The notes beneath the pieces were generated by a model that worked only from the letters and a program-made list of their open reading frames with translations, was not told the DNA's origin and ran no database searches. This document shows positions 1-9,000 of a stretch of 36,912 nt of DNA, piece by piece. This DNA comes from a virus, in IMG/VR virus record IMGVR_UViG_3300046455_000167, positions 1 to 36,912 of that record; one strand, written 5' to 3'. Both the position numbers and the translations under genes were made by a program. Positions within the stretch are counted from its first letter, which is position 1. Each line of letters starts with the position of its first letter.

Positions 1-768
1 CGAGCCTCCCTTGACCTTGGCGTCCCTCAGTGTGCGCGTCTGGGCGATGATCTGGCGCGGGACCGTCCCCTGCAGCACGTAGACCAGCCGCTCGTAGTCG
101 ATCCGGCTGCCGAACGTGGCGATGGTGACTCCGAGGCCTTCCAGAAGCACACGGGAGTAGGTGGCCCTGTCAGCGTTCTCCCCGTAGGCCCGGTGCAGCG
201 TCCTGACCACCTTGTCGAGCAGGTCCGGGTACTGCCCCTCGGCACGGATGCCGCAGCCGCCGTAGACCTTCTCCAGCGTCCCGATGGCCGAGATGACGCC
301 GAGGCTGGAGTTGTTGGCCCAGTCCACATGCAGGCCGTAGGCGCGAAGCACCTTGTTGATCGAGACCGCTGCCGGGTCCTCCATCGTGACGCGCACCTTG
401 AAGCGGTCAATCGCCTGCACGGCCCTGCCGTTGTTCGTCGTCAGGAACAGGGCAGCTTCCTCTTTGAGGGTGAGGTCTGTGAACAGCCGGGTGGCCAGCA
501 GGCCGTTGTAGTCGCACTTCCGCGCTGCGCTCACGCGGTGGCTGCCGTCCAACAAATAGGTGTGACCGTCAGCACGTTTTGAGGCAGTCAGCAACCCGAG
601 CGCGTGGGGCTGGAAATCCTCGGCCATTGCCTGGGCGCGGTCCTCATTGAGTGCCCGCTGCACTTTCAGGTCAAGGCTGAACTCCTTGGCGTGGAGCTCT
701 ACCAAGGAGTTCGGCTTGTTCAGAACGGAGACTTTAGTGGGAGGCAATACGGGCACTGCGAGTTTCAT
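1..768 (-). CDS. ParB-like nuclease-domain protein (partial, runs off left edge)
   Basis: The reading frame is open from an ATG at 768 to the first base of the window, so 256 codons of the N-terminal part are present and the stop lies outside. A Shine-Dalgarno-like AGGGG sits about eight bases before the ATG. Residues about 30-110 show a ParB/sulfiredoxin-type fold signature: a VQRALN block, an LLDG turn and the GSHRVSAA box that matches the ParB GxHRxxAA motif. The rest (FLTTNNGRAV onward) resembles the ParB-like proteins common in actinophages, where the role is generally unproved (DNA binding, nicking or host takeover). It follows the metallophosphoesterase gene by 51 bases and is probably co-transcribed with it. 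Family assignment is from motif recognition only. Confidence 0.75.
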   Translation of the reverse strand, partial: MKLAVPVLPPTKVSVLNKPNSLVELHAKEFSLDLKVQRALNEDRAQAMAEDFQPHALGLLTASKRADGHTYLLDGSHRVSAARKCDYNGLLATRLFTDLTLKEEAALFLTTNNGRAVQAIDRFKVRVTMEDPAAVSINKVLRAYGLHVDWANNSSLGVISAIGTLEKVYGGCGIRAEGQYPDLLDKVVRTLHRAYGENADRATYSRVLLEGLGVTIATFGSRIDYERLVYVLQGTVPRQIIAQTRTLRDAKVKGGS

Positions 769-819
769 TGTTTCGTTCCCCTGCTTGTAGGTCTGAGCGA
801 CTTTAGCAGAGGAAAGTGA

Positions 820-2001
820 CTAGGCCTGCAGATTCTTTACGTCGATGAGGGCTCCATCCTCGACTGTGAAGACGAGTAGGCCGGGCTTGGACCAGATGCC
901 GGTAAGATTGGTGAACCAATCGGAACCGTTGTCCGCTGAGGGGCAGCCCAGGAGCAGCTGGTTGGCCAGGATGGTCTTCTGGTAGTAGGTGTGGAAGTGG
1001 CCGGCGACGAACATCTCGGCCTGCGCGAGCGCCTGCTTGCCGGCCACCTGACCTGCGATGAACTTGGGGATCGCGTCAGAGGCGCCGCTCTGGTGGCCGT
1101 GGAAGAAGCCGGTGTTGAGGCCGGCGACGTTGAGCACCAGAGCCTCGCGGTGACGCTCGGGGTAGGCGAACTGGACGTGGCCGTAGGCGTCCTGATTGAG
1201 TCCGAAAGCATCCTGCACCGAGGCCACGATGTCGAGCCCGAAGTCGGCGCTGGCATTCCCCTGGGCCTTGCCATTCTCGCGCCACTGCATGTGATTGGAG
1301 GGGACACCGAAGATGGTCAGCTCATTGGCTTCCTTGGCGAACATATCGGCGCCGAACATGAACAGCCGGCGGGCCACCCTGATCTGTTCGGGGAAGCTCA
1401 GATCGTTGGTGTGCTTCTGAGCCGAGGAGTTCTGAGTGCTCTCGCAGGCGTCCCCGAGGTCTCCGAAGAAGATGTTCTTGGCCTTCTGCACGCGCACGTA
1501 GTCTTGGGCCTGATAGAAAAGGTCCGCCACACGATGCTCAGTGTCAACCGTCCCACCACCTGTGTGCTGAGCCTTGCCAACCTGCGGATCGGCGTAAGCG
1601 ACAACGACGGCCCTGTTCGCACCAGAGACGACAGGAGCCTTGGGCTTGCGTTTGAGAGCAGCTGCATAGTCCCGGAACTCCTTGATCTGGTAGGTGAAGG
1701 CCGTGCGGACCACCTTGAAGCGGTAGGTCCAGTTGGGCTTGGTGACGGCACGTTCCTGAAGCTCAGAGTCGCGGGTCCAGGCAGCCATGTTCTTGCGGGC
1801 CTCGACCAGCTGGAGCTCGTAGCCCTCGGGGATCGGCACACCGAGGTCTGCCATGATGGCGTTGAACTCAGCCGGCGTCGATGCCTCGGGGGCTGAGGGT
1901 ACGTCGATGAAGTCGGGAAGGCCATCGCGGTAGGTGACCTTGACTTCTTCCTTGGCTGCCAGCGGAGTCGTCACGCTGGTGATGGTGTCTGCGAGGGACA
2001 C
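820..2001 (-). CDS. Metallophosphoesterase (calcineurin-like)
   Basis: A 393-residue protein with the full set of calcineurin-like phosphoesterase metal ligands in order: ADPQ (D138), GDLGD (180-184), SNH (N236, H237), HGH (301-303) and GHFH (334-337). These families are two-metal phosphodiesterases or nucleases; phage copies are often annotated as DNA exonuclease-like or general phosphoesterases, and the substrate cannot be told here. The first 130 residues are an extra N-terminal region containing a lysine/arginine-rich stretch that could bind DNA. The start is a GTG overlapping the TAG stop of the preceding small gene by one base (TAGTG), so translation is probably coupled to it. Confidence 0.85.
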   Translation of the reverse strand: MSLADTITSVTTPLAAKEEVKVTYRDGLPDFIDVPSAPEASTPAEFNAIMADLGVPIPEGYELQLVEARKNMAAWTRDSELQERAVTKPNWTYRFKVVRTAFTYQIKEFRDYAAALKRKPKAPVVSGANRAVVVAYADPQVGKAQHTGGGTVDTEHRVADLFYQAQDYVRVQKAKNIFFGDLGDACESTQNSSAQKHTNDLSFPEQIRVARRLFMFGADMFAKEANELTIFGVPSNHMQWRENGKAQGNASADFGLDIVASVQDAFGLNQDAYGHVQFAYPERHREALVLNVAGLNTGFFHGHQSGASDAIPKFIAGQVAGKQALAQAEMFVAGHFHTYYQKTILANQLLLGCPSADNGSDWFTNLTGIWSKPGLLVFTVEDGALIDVKNLQA

Positions 2002-2261
2002 TAGAGGCCGTTCACTTCTCGGAGGTTCTTGCTGCGCCAGTGGCTCACCGAGGTATCGGTCACAACGTCGTGGTCCTTATACTCGACGCGCAGCGACATG
2101 GTGAGTGTGGCCGGGCGGACGTTCAGATCGCGCAGCGCCGCGTAGAGCGTTTTGTAGTCATCCGGCTTTTCGTCCCGCAGCTTGTCGAGCAACAGATCGA
2201 CGCGGTTCTTGGTGGCCGGAGCCTTGCCTGAGATGTGTGTGAGGGTGTCCTGCAGTGCCAT
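2001..2261 (-). CDS. Small probable DNA-binding protein upstream of the phosphoesterase
   Basis: An 86-residue, charged, mostly helical protein. Residues about 20-75 (helix KNRVDLLLDKL, then YKTLYAALRDLNVRPATLTMSLR) look like a helix-turn-helix in which the RPATLTMSLR part would be the recognition helix; this is a visual call. In many actinophages a protein of this size and type sits directly before the metallophosphoesterase, and here the stop of this gene overlaps the GTG of that gene. It is the first gene after a promoter/hairpin module at 2280-2319. Function unknown; a DNA-targeting partner of the phosphoesterase is possible. Confidence 0.65.
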   Translation of the reverse strand: MALQDTLTHISGKAPATKNRVDLLLDKLRDEKPDDYKTLYAALRDLNVRPATLTMSLRVEYKDHDVVTDTSVSHWRSKNLREVNGL

Positions 2262-2279
2262 GTTTGCTCCCTACAAAGG

Positions 2280-2316
2280 AATGAGACCAGCAACCCTGTA
2301 GGTTACTGGTCTCATT
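2280..2316 (-). promoter_or_regulatory. Promoter-like box with long stem-loop before the phosphoesterase operon
   Basis: A 16-base inverted repeat (AATGAGACCAGCAACC against GGTTACTGGTCTCATT, one mismatch) with a five-base loop. On the minus strand a TAGAAT -10-like hexamer (2319-2314) overlaps the start of the 5' arm, so a transcript from it would begin inside the stem. There is no T-rich tail on the minus strand, so the stem may be a read-through barrier, RNA processing site or operator rather than a simple terminator. Confidence 0.5.
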
Positions 2317-2332
2317 CTACCAAAGTAGTAAT

Positions 2333-2467
2333 TTAGGAACCCGGACACTTCGCGCACGGGATGAAACGCATGATCGGCTGGAACTCAATCTCCGGCAATT
2401 CCTCCACTGCGGCCACTGCGGTCAAGAGGTCTGCCGGGATTGAAGGTTCAGGCTGCGGGAGTGGCAC
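2333..2467 (-). CDS. Small CxxC protein after the holin-like gene (44 aa)
   Basis: A GTG-initiated 44-codon frame that overlaps the end of the holin-like gene by 20 bases and ends in TAA just before the promoter-hairpin module. It begins MPLPQPEPSIP and ends IPCAKCPGS, with one CxxC pair near the C-terminus and a hydrophilic, acidic middle. It is too short for a confident family call; the gene-end overlap and the lack of other coding in the space support it, while codon evidence is thin. It could be a minor lysis-region protein or simply a chance frame. Confidence 0.4.
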   Translation of the reverse strand: MPLPQPEPSIPADLLTAVAAVEELPEIEFQPIMRFIPCAKCPGS

Positions 2468-2714
2468 CCAGGCCTACCTTGGTCAGCCAAAGGTTGACGA
2501 ACGGGTTGGCCATGAGCCGGGTGATTGCCGCAGAGACGAGCAGTGCGATGGCGCCCGCTCCCGTGGCCTGCTCGGGGCTCTGGTTGGTGACTGCCGTGAA
2601 AAGAGCCGGGGCCGCAAGCGAAAGCCCGCAGATGAAGGCGAGGGCCGTGCGGAGGGTGGCCTTCCACGGGTAGCGAGTCTGGGACGGGACGGGAACGATG
2701 GGCTGTTCGGACAT
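2448..2714 (-). CDS. Holin-like membrane protein
   Basis: An 88-residue protein with a polar N-terminus, a first hydrophobic segment at about residues 22-43 (TALAFICGLSLAAPALFTAV), a short polar hairpin with NQSPEQ, and a second hydrophobic segment at about 53-76, ending in an alanine-rich tail. Two membrane segments, small size and a position four bases after the M23 endopeptidase gene are what is expected of an actinophage holin, which permeabilises the membrane at lysis. Holins share little sequence, so this is a call by topology and context. An alternative is an accessory membrane protein, with the DUF2746-like gene upstream acting as holin. Confidence 0.7.
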   Translation of the reverse strand: MSEQPIVPVPSQTRYPWKATLRTALAFICGLSLAAPALFTAVTNQSPEQATGAGAIALLVSAAITRLMANPFVNLWLTKVGLGATPAA

Positions 2715-2718
2715 GGGG

Positions 2719-3609
2719 TTAGCCTTTCAGTCGGTTGGAGAGTTCGGTCGCCACTTCTTTGGCGATGCTTGCGGGGATGATGCCGGCGAGGGCGTCTGCC
2801 ACGGCCTTCACATCGGTCGTGCCGGGCTTGATCGCCTGGACGAGCTGCACGATGTAGTTGCCGTCCTCTTTGTCGAGCGTCTGCCCCAGCGCCTCCATGA
2901 CCTTCGCATGCTGGGCATCCCGCATCAGGTTCATGTACGCGCCGTCCTTAGCGTTCAGCACGGGCACGTCCTTGACGACGCCGTTGATTCGGTCTGCAGC
3001 GTCAAGCAGGCGTTTCAGTTGATCTTCATTTGCCATGTCGAGAATGTCTCCTTCGTTGATGGTGCCTTGCGCGGACAGTCCGCCCCAGACGGTTGTCGGG
3101 TCGATGCGCCCGTAGATTTTGCCCTTGCCGGTCGAGTAGGTCAGGTCCACGAGGCGTTCGGTGTGGAGGTGCGGCCCGAGCTGGCCGTCCTTGCCGGCTG
3201 AGCTGTCGCCGGACAGGGCAATCAGATCGCCCTCGTTGACGAACTGGCCATGCTTGACCTTCCAGGCAGACAGGTGCGCGTACACGTCGATGTCGTTGGG
3301 GGCGTGCTGGACCAGCAGCAGCCGGCCACCGAAGCGCTGGTAGAAGAACCAGCGGGCAGACCAGTCGTTAGGCCCACCGGGGAGGTTGATGTCCCAGTTG
3401 CAGTAGATGACGGTGCCGGAACGCGCTGCCCTCACTGGTGTGCCGACTGGGCACCCGACATCCGTGCCTGCGTGACCGTCCTCCTGGTAGTGGCCGTACA
3501 GTGCGACAAGCACCTGCACCTGCGTTCCCTGGAGGTTACCGATGACGCCACGGGTGGGCAGGCTGGCGAATCCTTGGGTGACTTTGAAGCGTTCGTCTAC
3601 GGGTCTCAC
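2719..3609 (-). CDS. Endolysin, M23-family peptidase
   Basis: A 296-residue lysin. Residues about 35-160 form a LytM/M23 zinc metallopeptidase domain: HAGTD supplies H46 and D50 (HxxxD), YAHL gives H112, and GPHLH gives the HxH pair H147 and H149. It should cleave peptide cross-bridges of the host cell wall. The C-terminal part from about residue 195 (DQLKRLLDAADRI, then a block rich in A, D and I ending in ELSNRLKG) looks like the helical tail seen on other actinophage lysins and may bind the wall or oligomerise. The start is GTG at 3609, overlapping the TGA of the DUF2746-like gene (GTGA). The frame stays open upstream in arginine/histidine-rich shadow sequence, which is why the later GTG was chosen. 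Confidence 0.88.
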   Translation of the reverse strand: MRPVDERFKVTQGFASLPTRGVIGNLQGTQVQVLVALYGHYQEDGHAGTDVGCPVGTPVRAARSGTVIYCNWDINLPGGPNDWSARWFFYQRFGGRLLLVQHAPNDIDVYAHLSAWKVKHGQFVNEGDLIALSGDSSAGKDGQLGPHLHTERLVDLTYSTGKGKIYGRIDPTTVWGGLSAQGTINEGDILDMANEDQLKRLLDAADRINGVVKDVPVLNAKDGAYMNLMRDAQHAKVMEALGQTLDKEDGNYIVQLVQAIKPGTTDVKAVADALAGIIPASIAKEVATELSNRLKG

Positions 3610-4055
3610 GGTGTTGGGGCTCCTGCCGTTGTGACTGTGATGTTGGTCTGGGCCGGCGCCACGTTGCAGGCGTCGATGTGGTCCTTCAGGGCCTTCTCGG
3701 TGCGGTTCACCGCGTCTGCCATCGAGGAGCCCGAGTTGGGGTGCATCTCGTGGTCTAGCTTGTCGATGATCGGGCCGTACTTCTCGAACCATAGATCGGT
3801 CTTGGTCTGGTGGCTCTCAGTAACCCTCTGGGAGACCTCGATGTTGCCTACTCGCGCCATCATCCCGGGCCTTGCCGGCACACCGGGGCGGGCTTCGTCT
3901 CCGTTCCAGTCCACGAGGAAGTGGTTGAGTCCCTTTGTCGGGGGCCTCAACCACTTCCATGCCGCCACGCTGGCAACTACGAGGATGAAGATGAACAGGA
4001 CGATGCCACCCATGACGGGCGAGACTGAGATGAGGTCACTAATCCACTGCGGCAT
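3606..4055 (-). CDS. Membrane protein, DUF2746-like, lysis cassette
   Basis: A 149-residue protein with one strong N-terminal transmembrane segment (about 14-36, GGIVLFIFILVVASVAAW), a short basic linker and a soluble C-terminal part that includes HEMHPNSGSSMADAVNRTEKAL, the pattern of the DUF2746 family found beside endolysin and holin genes in actinophages. The single anchor with a helical outer domain suggests a role in lysis, such as holin, antiholin or spanin-like protein, but this is unproved. Its stop overlaps the lysin GTG. Its ATG has only a weak Shine-Dalgarno and overlaps the stop of a 14-codon leader frame, so coupled translation is likely. Confidence 0.72.
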   Translation of the reverse strand: MPQWISDLISVSPVMGGIVLFIFILVVASVAAWKWLRPPTKGLNHFLVDWNGDEARPGVPARPGMMARVGNIEVSQRVTESHQTKTDLWFEKYGPIIDKLDHEMHPNSGSSMADAVNRTEKALKDHIDACNVAPAQTNITVTTAGAPTP

Positions 4056-4099
4056 CAGATGTCAGCCTTTGTGATGGACGTTTTCTGACGAGCAAGCAT
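4055..4099 (-). CDS. Possible 14-codon leader peptide before the lysis genes
   Basis: The frame MLARQKTSITKADI starts at an ATG six bases after a good AAGGGG Shine-Dalgarno, whereas the following DUF2746-like gene has a poor one. Its TGA overlaps that gene's ATG as TGATG. The combination points to translational coupling: ribosomes loaded on the leader would restart on the membrane protein. It is very short, so it may only be a loading device with no peptide function. Confidence 0.4.
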   Translation of the reverse strand: MLARQKTSITKADI

Positions 4100-4109
4100 T
4101 GTATTCCCC

Positions 4110-4142
4110 TTGGTAGAAAAGCGTATCTACCAACCAATTCTA
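4110..4142 (-). promoter_or_regulatory. Promoter-like box and stem-loop before the lysis cassette
   Basis: On the minus strand a TAGAAT box (4142-4137) is followed by an 8-base perfect stem, TTGGTAGA against TCTACCAA (4110-4133). The leader frame starts 11 bases further on. No -35 consensus is visible. The layout repeats that seen before the phosphoesterase operon and the tail chaperone gene. Confidence 0.45.
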
Positions 4143-4151
4143 CAGGGTGGC

Positions 4152-4745
4152 TTAGGTAGCGTAGTGGAGGGTGATCTGGAGCAGTGCGTCCTGCACTTTC
4201 AGGGAGCCAACGTGGTCCGTACCGAGGCCGCAGGTCAAGGCGATGATGTCTCCTGCGGTGAGGTAGCGGGTGTCTGAGGTACGCCCGCCTGAAAAGGCCT
4301 CTCCGGTTGTCCCATAGTCCGGGAGTCCGAAGGGGACGCCGTTGATGGAGCCGTAGAAGTCCCAGCTGTGGGGTGTCCCCACCTTCACAAAGGTGCATTG
4401 TCCTGTGAGGGTGTAGAGCCCATCGGTGAGGATTTTCGCCCTGTTGCCCTCGATTTCTATGCCCTCGGCGTGGTTGCCTTCAGCGAAGTCCGGCTCCGGT
4501 GCGCGTGAGTTGGTGACACCACCAACCGTGAGGGGAATCGTCATGTAGGCGGCACTGGGATCAGCTGCGGTGATGGTGAAGGGCTCCGGTGTGGTGGCAC
4601 GGAGGCTGATCTTTTCTTCCTGCTTCTTCAGCCGGGCACCGATGCCCTGGGATATGGAATCGGCCATAGCAGCAGACCACACCTCGGGGTCGAGGGTGTT
4701 GCCCTCATCGGGTGTTGCAATGCCGTCTTCGTTGATGTTAGACAT
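4152..4745 (-). CDS. Minor tail protein, probable receptor-binding tip
   Basis: A 197-residue protein. The first 50 residues are charged and helical (WSAAMADSISQGIGARLKKQEEKI) and could trimerise or attach to the tail; from about residue 60 to the end it is beta-rich with an alternating pattern (GLYTLTGQCTFV, SWDFYGSINGV, YLTAGDIIALTCG, LQITLHYAT) like the C1q/TNF-type jelly-roll heads found at the ends of phage fibres. It is the last gene of the tail operon, immediately after the large minor tail protein, which is the usual site of host-recognition proteins. Family membership is inferred from pattern; no exact match is claimed. Confidence 0.6.
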   Translation of the reverse strand: MSNINEDGIATPDEGNTLDPEVWSAAMADSISQGIGARLKKQEEKISLRATTPEPFTITAADPSAAYMTIPLTVGGVTNSRAPEPDFAEGNHAEGIEIEGNRAKILTDGLYTLTGQCTFVKVGTPHSWDFYGSINGVPFGLPDYGTTGEAFSGGRTSDTRYLTAGDIIALTCGLGTDHVGSLKVQDALLQITLHYAT

Positions 4746-4754
4746 GGGGGTTCC

Positions 4755-6056
4755 TTACTGGTAGGTAACGTCGAGGGTCGGGGCGAACTCGTAGGCGCCA
4801 CTAACACGCGCCGTGATGTAGCCGGGGCCAGCCACGGGGCCGACATCGGGGTCGGTGTTGGCCGCGATGGTGAGGGTGGTTGTGAAGTTGCCTGATGCGT
4901 CCGTGGTCACGAGGGAGTTGGTCGAGTACCAGTCGTCGTAGACATCCACCTCGACACCCGGCGCGAAGCCCCGGCCCAGCACCGTGAAGGGGACACCGAG
5001 GGTGATGAGTTCGGGGACGTTGATCTGCTTGGTGGTGGTTCGGACGGATGTGGAGGCGTGGGGTGTTCCGGTCCATGCGGCGGTGAACTCGCCCTCGGTG
5101 CTGTCTCCGTCGAAGTAGTCCTGGCCGTTCTGCATGGAGCCAAACTTGTCGAAGAAGACCTCCCTACCCGCGAGCCCCGTACCCAGGTTGCCTTCGACGC
5201 GAAGCACCAGCCGGCGCCCCACGGCAGTCGGGTAGTCCGCCACTCGCGGCCCGTAGATGTAGAGCGTCTGCCATACCCCATCGTTCTGGAAGTAGCCGTC
5301 GTCGTAGCTGGTGACGGTCTGGACATCGTTGCCTCCCGCGTCCACGAGGTAGATGTTGGCGTACACGGAAGCGCCGCCAAAGCTGTCTGTGGTGGGGATC
5401 ATCACGTCGATGCACGCGCCGTAGCCCGTGCCTGGGAGGTCTATGGTGGCATAGTTCACCTGGCTCTCGGTCGTATTGGCGAGAGTCATCTTCATGCAGG
5501 AGTCTCCCCGGTTACCTCCCGTGGCAGGGCTGATCGAGGCCACGTTGGTCCAGGTGTATCCAACGGGCGGATCGTCTGAGGTGTAATCCGTCAGAGGGTA
5601 GTCCACGGTCCAGCCGGCGATGCCGTTGTGGAAGGTGGGGTCCGTGACCCAGTTGGTGTCCGCCAGCAGCGAGCTCCAGACGCCCGTGGCAGGCTCGGGC
5701 GCGGCAGGCACGTAGTAGGAATCGGGATCGCCTGCGGGGAACTCCTTGGGCAGCTGCACGGTGTCGTGCCGGCGAGCAACCCACACCCCGCGCTTGCCAT
5801 CGAACGTGAGCAGGTCCCCGTCCACCGCGTCCCGGATGTCCAGGTCCTTCAGGCTCGGGAGCTTCAGCTGAACAGGGTTCTGGATGCTGGGGGCATCGCC
5901 CTGGTTCAGGCCCTTGGTGGGGTCGCTAAAGTCGATGCCGAAGTCAGCGCAGATGCGCCGGGCCACAGCCTCGATAACCGCCAGCTTGGCCAGTGCGTCA
6001 TCGACGTTCCGCCCCCATTGCTGGGAGCTGGCCGGCAAGTCCTTATGTGTCCTCAC
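4755..6056 (-). CDS. Minor tail protein with carbohydrate-binding-like domain
   Basis: A 433-residue protein. An N-terminal helix (about 10-45) and a short DGDLLTFDGKRGVWV motif resemble tail-fibre attachment regions. Residues about 135-320 (FHNGIAGWTVDY ... NYATIDLPG ... VYANIYLVDAGGNDV ... LRVEGNLGTG) have the look of a CBM4/9-type jelly roll, a sugar-binding module. Residues about 345-433 (TLGVPFTVLGRGFAPGVEVDVY, LVTTDASGNFTTTLTI) are an immunoglobulin/IPT-like domain. Together these suggest binding to cell-wall polysaccharide. The start is a GTG overlapping the TGA of the larger minor tail gene upstream. Confidence 0.7.
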   Translation of the reverse strand: MRTHKDLPASSQQWGRNVDDALAKLAVIEAVARRICADFGIDFSDPTKGLNQGDAPSIQNPVQLKLPSLKDLDIRDAVDGDLLTFDGKRGVWVARRHDTVQLPKEFPAGDPDSYYVPAAPEPATGVWSSLLADTNWVTDPTFHNGIAGWTVDYPLTDYTSDDPPVGYTWTNVASISPATGGNRGDSCMKMTLANTTESQVNYATIDLPGTGYGACIDVMIPTTDSFGGASVYANIYLVDAGGNDVQTVTSYDDGYFQNDGVWQTLYIYGPRVADYPTAVGRRLVLRVEGNLGTGLAGREVFFDKFGSMQNGQDYFDGDSTEGEFTAAWTGTPHASTSVRTTTKQINVPELITLGVPFTVLGRGFAPGVEVDVYDDWYSTNSLVTTDASGNFTTTLTIAANTDPDVGPVAGPGYITARVSGAYEFAPTLDVTYQ

Positions 6057-9000
6057 GAGTTGCCTTTCAGGGGTTTGATGTTGAATTGCCGGATCGTGCG
6101 CCCGGCATGCCGGGCCTTCTCGTCCGCGATGGTGGCGCCGGGCGGGTAGCTGGCGACGTAGGCGCCGATAGTGGTGTGAGGCACCGCGTTGCCAGAAACC
6201 TTCGAGGCTGTCTGCTGGGCGTCCAGGATGCGGTAGTTGCGCGAGTTGTCCGTTACGAGGGTGCCGGCAGGGTACTGCCCGAGGCCGGTGGGGGTCTCGA
6301 AGGTGTTGGGCAGCTCGTAGCTCACCTCGGCCACGCTGGAGCTGTAGACCATCGCCATCGCCATCGCGGTGTCGTAGGTCTCCATCAGCCCTGCGATGAA
6401 CGGGGACTCGAACACGTTGTCGAAGCCCTCCCGGGCGTTCTTGGCCCCGGTGGGGATGTGGACCTCCTTGGGATCGTTGATGACGCCCGAGCCGGAGATG
6501 TAGAGCGCCGGCCTGTCAGCGGCACCCTCAGAGATGCGGTACGGAGCCCGCACGCTGTCCACTCGCGGCGCGGTGATCTTGATGGCGAGTTCGCCTTCCG
6601 TCTCGGTCAGTGACACCTCGACCTTGCCGCCGTTGTCCAGCCACCACTGCGGGGAGATGATGTAGCCGTCCGCGCCTGTCACCACGTACTGGCCGTCGCC
6701 CTTCTTGTAGGGGAAAGGCAGGATGCCGGGGACCGGGACGGGGTTGACCACGTTGCTGATGCTGTGGGTAGTCTGCACCGTGGTCTCGAACACCTCGCGG
6801 GAGTTGAGCTGGAACACGCTGTCCGCACGCCAGAGCACCGCGTCATCCGTGCTGACAGCCTTGGACTGCTTGTTGACCACGGCCACCTGCTTGTACTTCT
6901 CGCGGCGCTGGGAATCGGCGGTGAATGTGGCCCACGCCCCGGGGTGCGAGAGCTCGGTGATGCGGGGTGCGACGTGCATGGCGGCTCCGATGAATCGCAC
7001 GTCGAGCCGGGCAATGGAGCAGAACTCGGTGAGCATTTTCCAGACGTTGCCTTTGAACCCGGAGACAAACCCGAAGCTCTTGCCGGTCTGGGCGAGCACC
7101 TTCTGGACAGCCGGCAGCTCCATCGGGTGGCTGTCTGCCACCGTCAGGTACGTGCCCCAGCGGGTCATCTCGGCGCCGGAGCCTCCGGTCGAGATGTGCT
7201 GGAGAGACGTGAGCTTCAGGACACCGGGTAGCGCGTAGGCCACGGTCGCGGGTGCGCCGTCGTGCTCCAGTGTCCCGGCGCCGGCCAGATCGTCCGTGTG
7301 GGCGGTCAGCTTGACCGAGAGGGTGGTGGAGGTCAGGCGCTCCAAGGAAACTGTCAGGCGGTAGGCTGCTCCGCTGGGCACACTGGCTGAGGCGATGGTC
7401 GAGGAGCCGAGGTTGGCTGTGACCGTGCCGTCCGACTCGGCCTGCAGGGTTAGCGTGTGGGCGGCGTCCTTGGCATCCCGGAACCTCCACACAGCCTTGG
7501 CGGTGCGCCCGGAGCCGGCAAGACCCACGCCGATGCTGAACGCCAGCTTCTCCCCCAAAGCCAGGCTGAGGACAACCGCGCCGTCCTTCACCTCGTGCAA
7601 TGCCGTGGTTCCCGTGACAGCGGAACCGAAGGTTTTCACGGAACGCCCGTTGACCACCTGAGTGGTTGTGGCTCCTCCGGTGAGCTTTTCGGAGAAGCGG
7701 GCTGTGGTGCTCGCCCCGTAGGCGTCGGTGTGCCCGAAGCCGGAGGCGTAGGTGATGCACTCGCCGGGCACCTTGTCGTAGAACAGGCCTGCCTGCTGGG
7801 TCCAGTAGTCGATGGCCCGCGCAGCCGTCCACTTGCCTGGGTTAGGGTCGAGGAACGGGCGCAGGTGCATCTCAGTGTTCAGCGAGGTCAACGGGGTGTT
7901 CATGGAAACGCTGGCGTTGCCGCTGTTCGCCGGCAGGTTGAGACGGACAATCTCGCCCTCGTAGGTGCCGACAGCGCCGTTGCTCAGCACGTTGTTCTCG
8001 CCCAGAGCGAACTCGGGGTCGGTGCCCTTGACGTAGACCGCGCTGACAGACGGGGTGGAGCCCGAGCCCTCGGCAGGGTTCAGCGGAACCGCCGAGGTGC
8101 TGATCGTGAAGCTTGACAGCTTGCCCAGAGCGCCGGACTGCACGCTCTGGGAAGGCGCGGGAGGAAGGATCGTGGGCACACTGAAGGTGGAGGTCAGGGT
8201 GCCTGCGCCTGAGAACCCCGAGGCGATGTGGATGAGCCGCGCCAGGGTGGAGGAGAGTGAGCCGCTGGCGCTGAACGCGCTGGTGATGGTCCGGGCAGGC
8301 CGGGTCACTGCAGAGGACAGAGTGCCCGAGCCGGAGAAGCCCGACTGGATGTAGGAGCCAACGTGTGAGGTGAGCGAACCGCTGCCACCGAAGGCAGAAC
8401 TGATCGTCCGGGCCGATCGAGTCAGTGAGGAGCTGAGGTTGCCCGTGCCCGAGAGGCCCGAGCCGATGGTCCGCTCTCCGCGAGTCAGGGCCGAGGAGAG
8501 CGCACCGGAGCCACTGAGAGGCGAGGCAATCGTGCGCGGAGCACGGGCAAGCCCCGATGACAGCGTGCCGGTGCCGGACAGGGCCGAAGTGAACTTACGC
8601 CCAAGCTTGGAGGCAAGGGTGCCGCTACCGGACAGGGCAGAGGCAATGCTGCGAGCCGGGCGAGACAGGCTGCTACCCAGAGTGCCAGAGCCGGTGAATG
8701 AGGATGCAATGCTGCTTCCGGCAGTGCCTCCCACCATAACCTGGGATACATACGTGGTGCCCGTGCTTCGCTGGGCCGTGAAGGAGTGGGCCTCGCTGGT
8801 GGTAGGTGCCCGATACACCGTTCCCATGAACCGGGTATCGGTGGACATGCTGGTGGTCGTTTCCGTCCAGCCCGTGGAAGGGGTCGTAGCGGTGACGGAG
8901 TTGGCTGCAGAATCGGTGAAGCTGAACCCAAGCACGAGCTGCCCGGGGCCAGCTGTCTGTGTCGGCGTGGTCTTCGCGCCCGTTCCGAATGTGGACACGC

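Noticed and set aside
3610-3792. Longer upstream start for the M23 lysin
   Set aside because: The extra sequence is an arginine/histidine-rich out-of-frame reading of the DUF2746-like gene; GTG 3609 gives the usual GTGA coupling.
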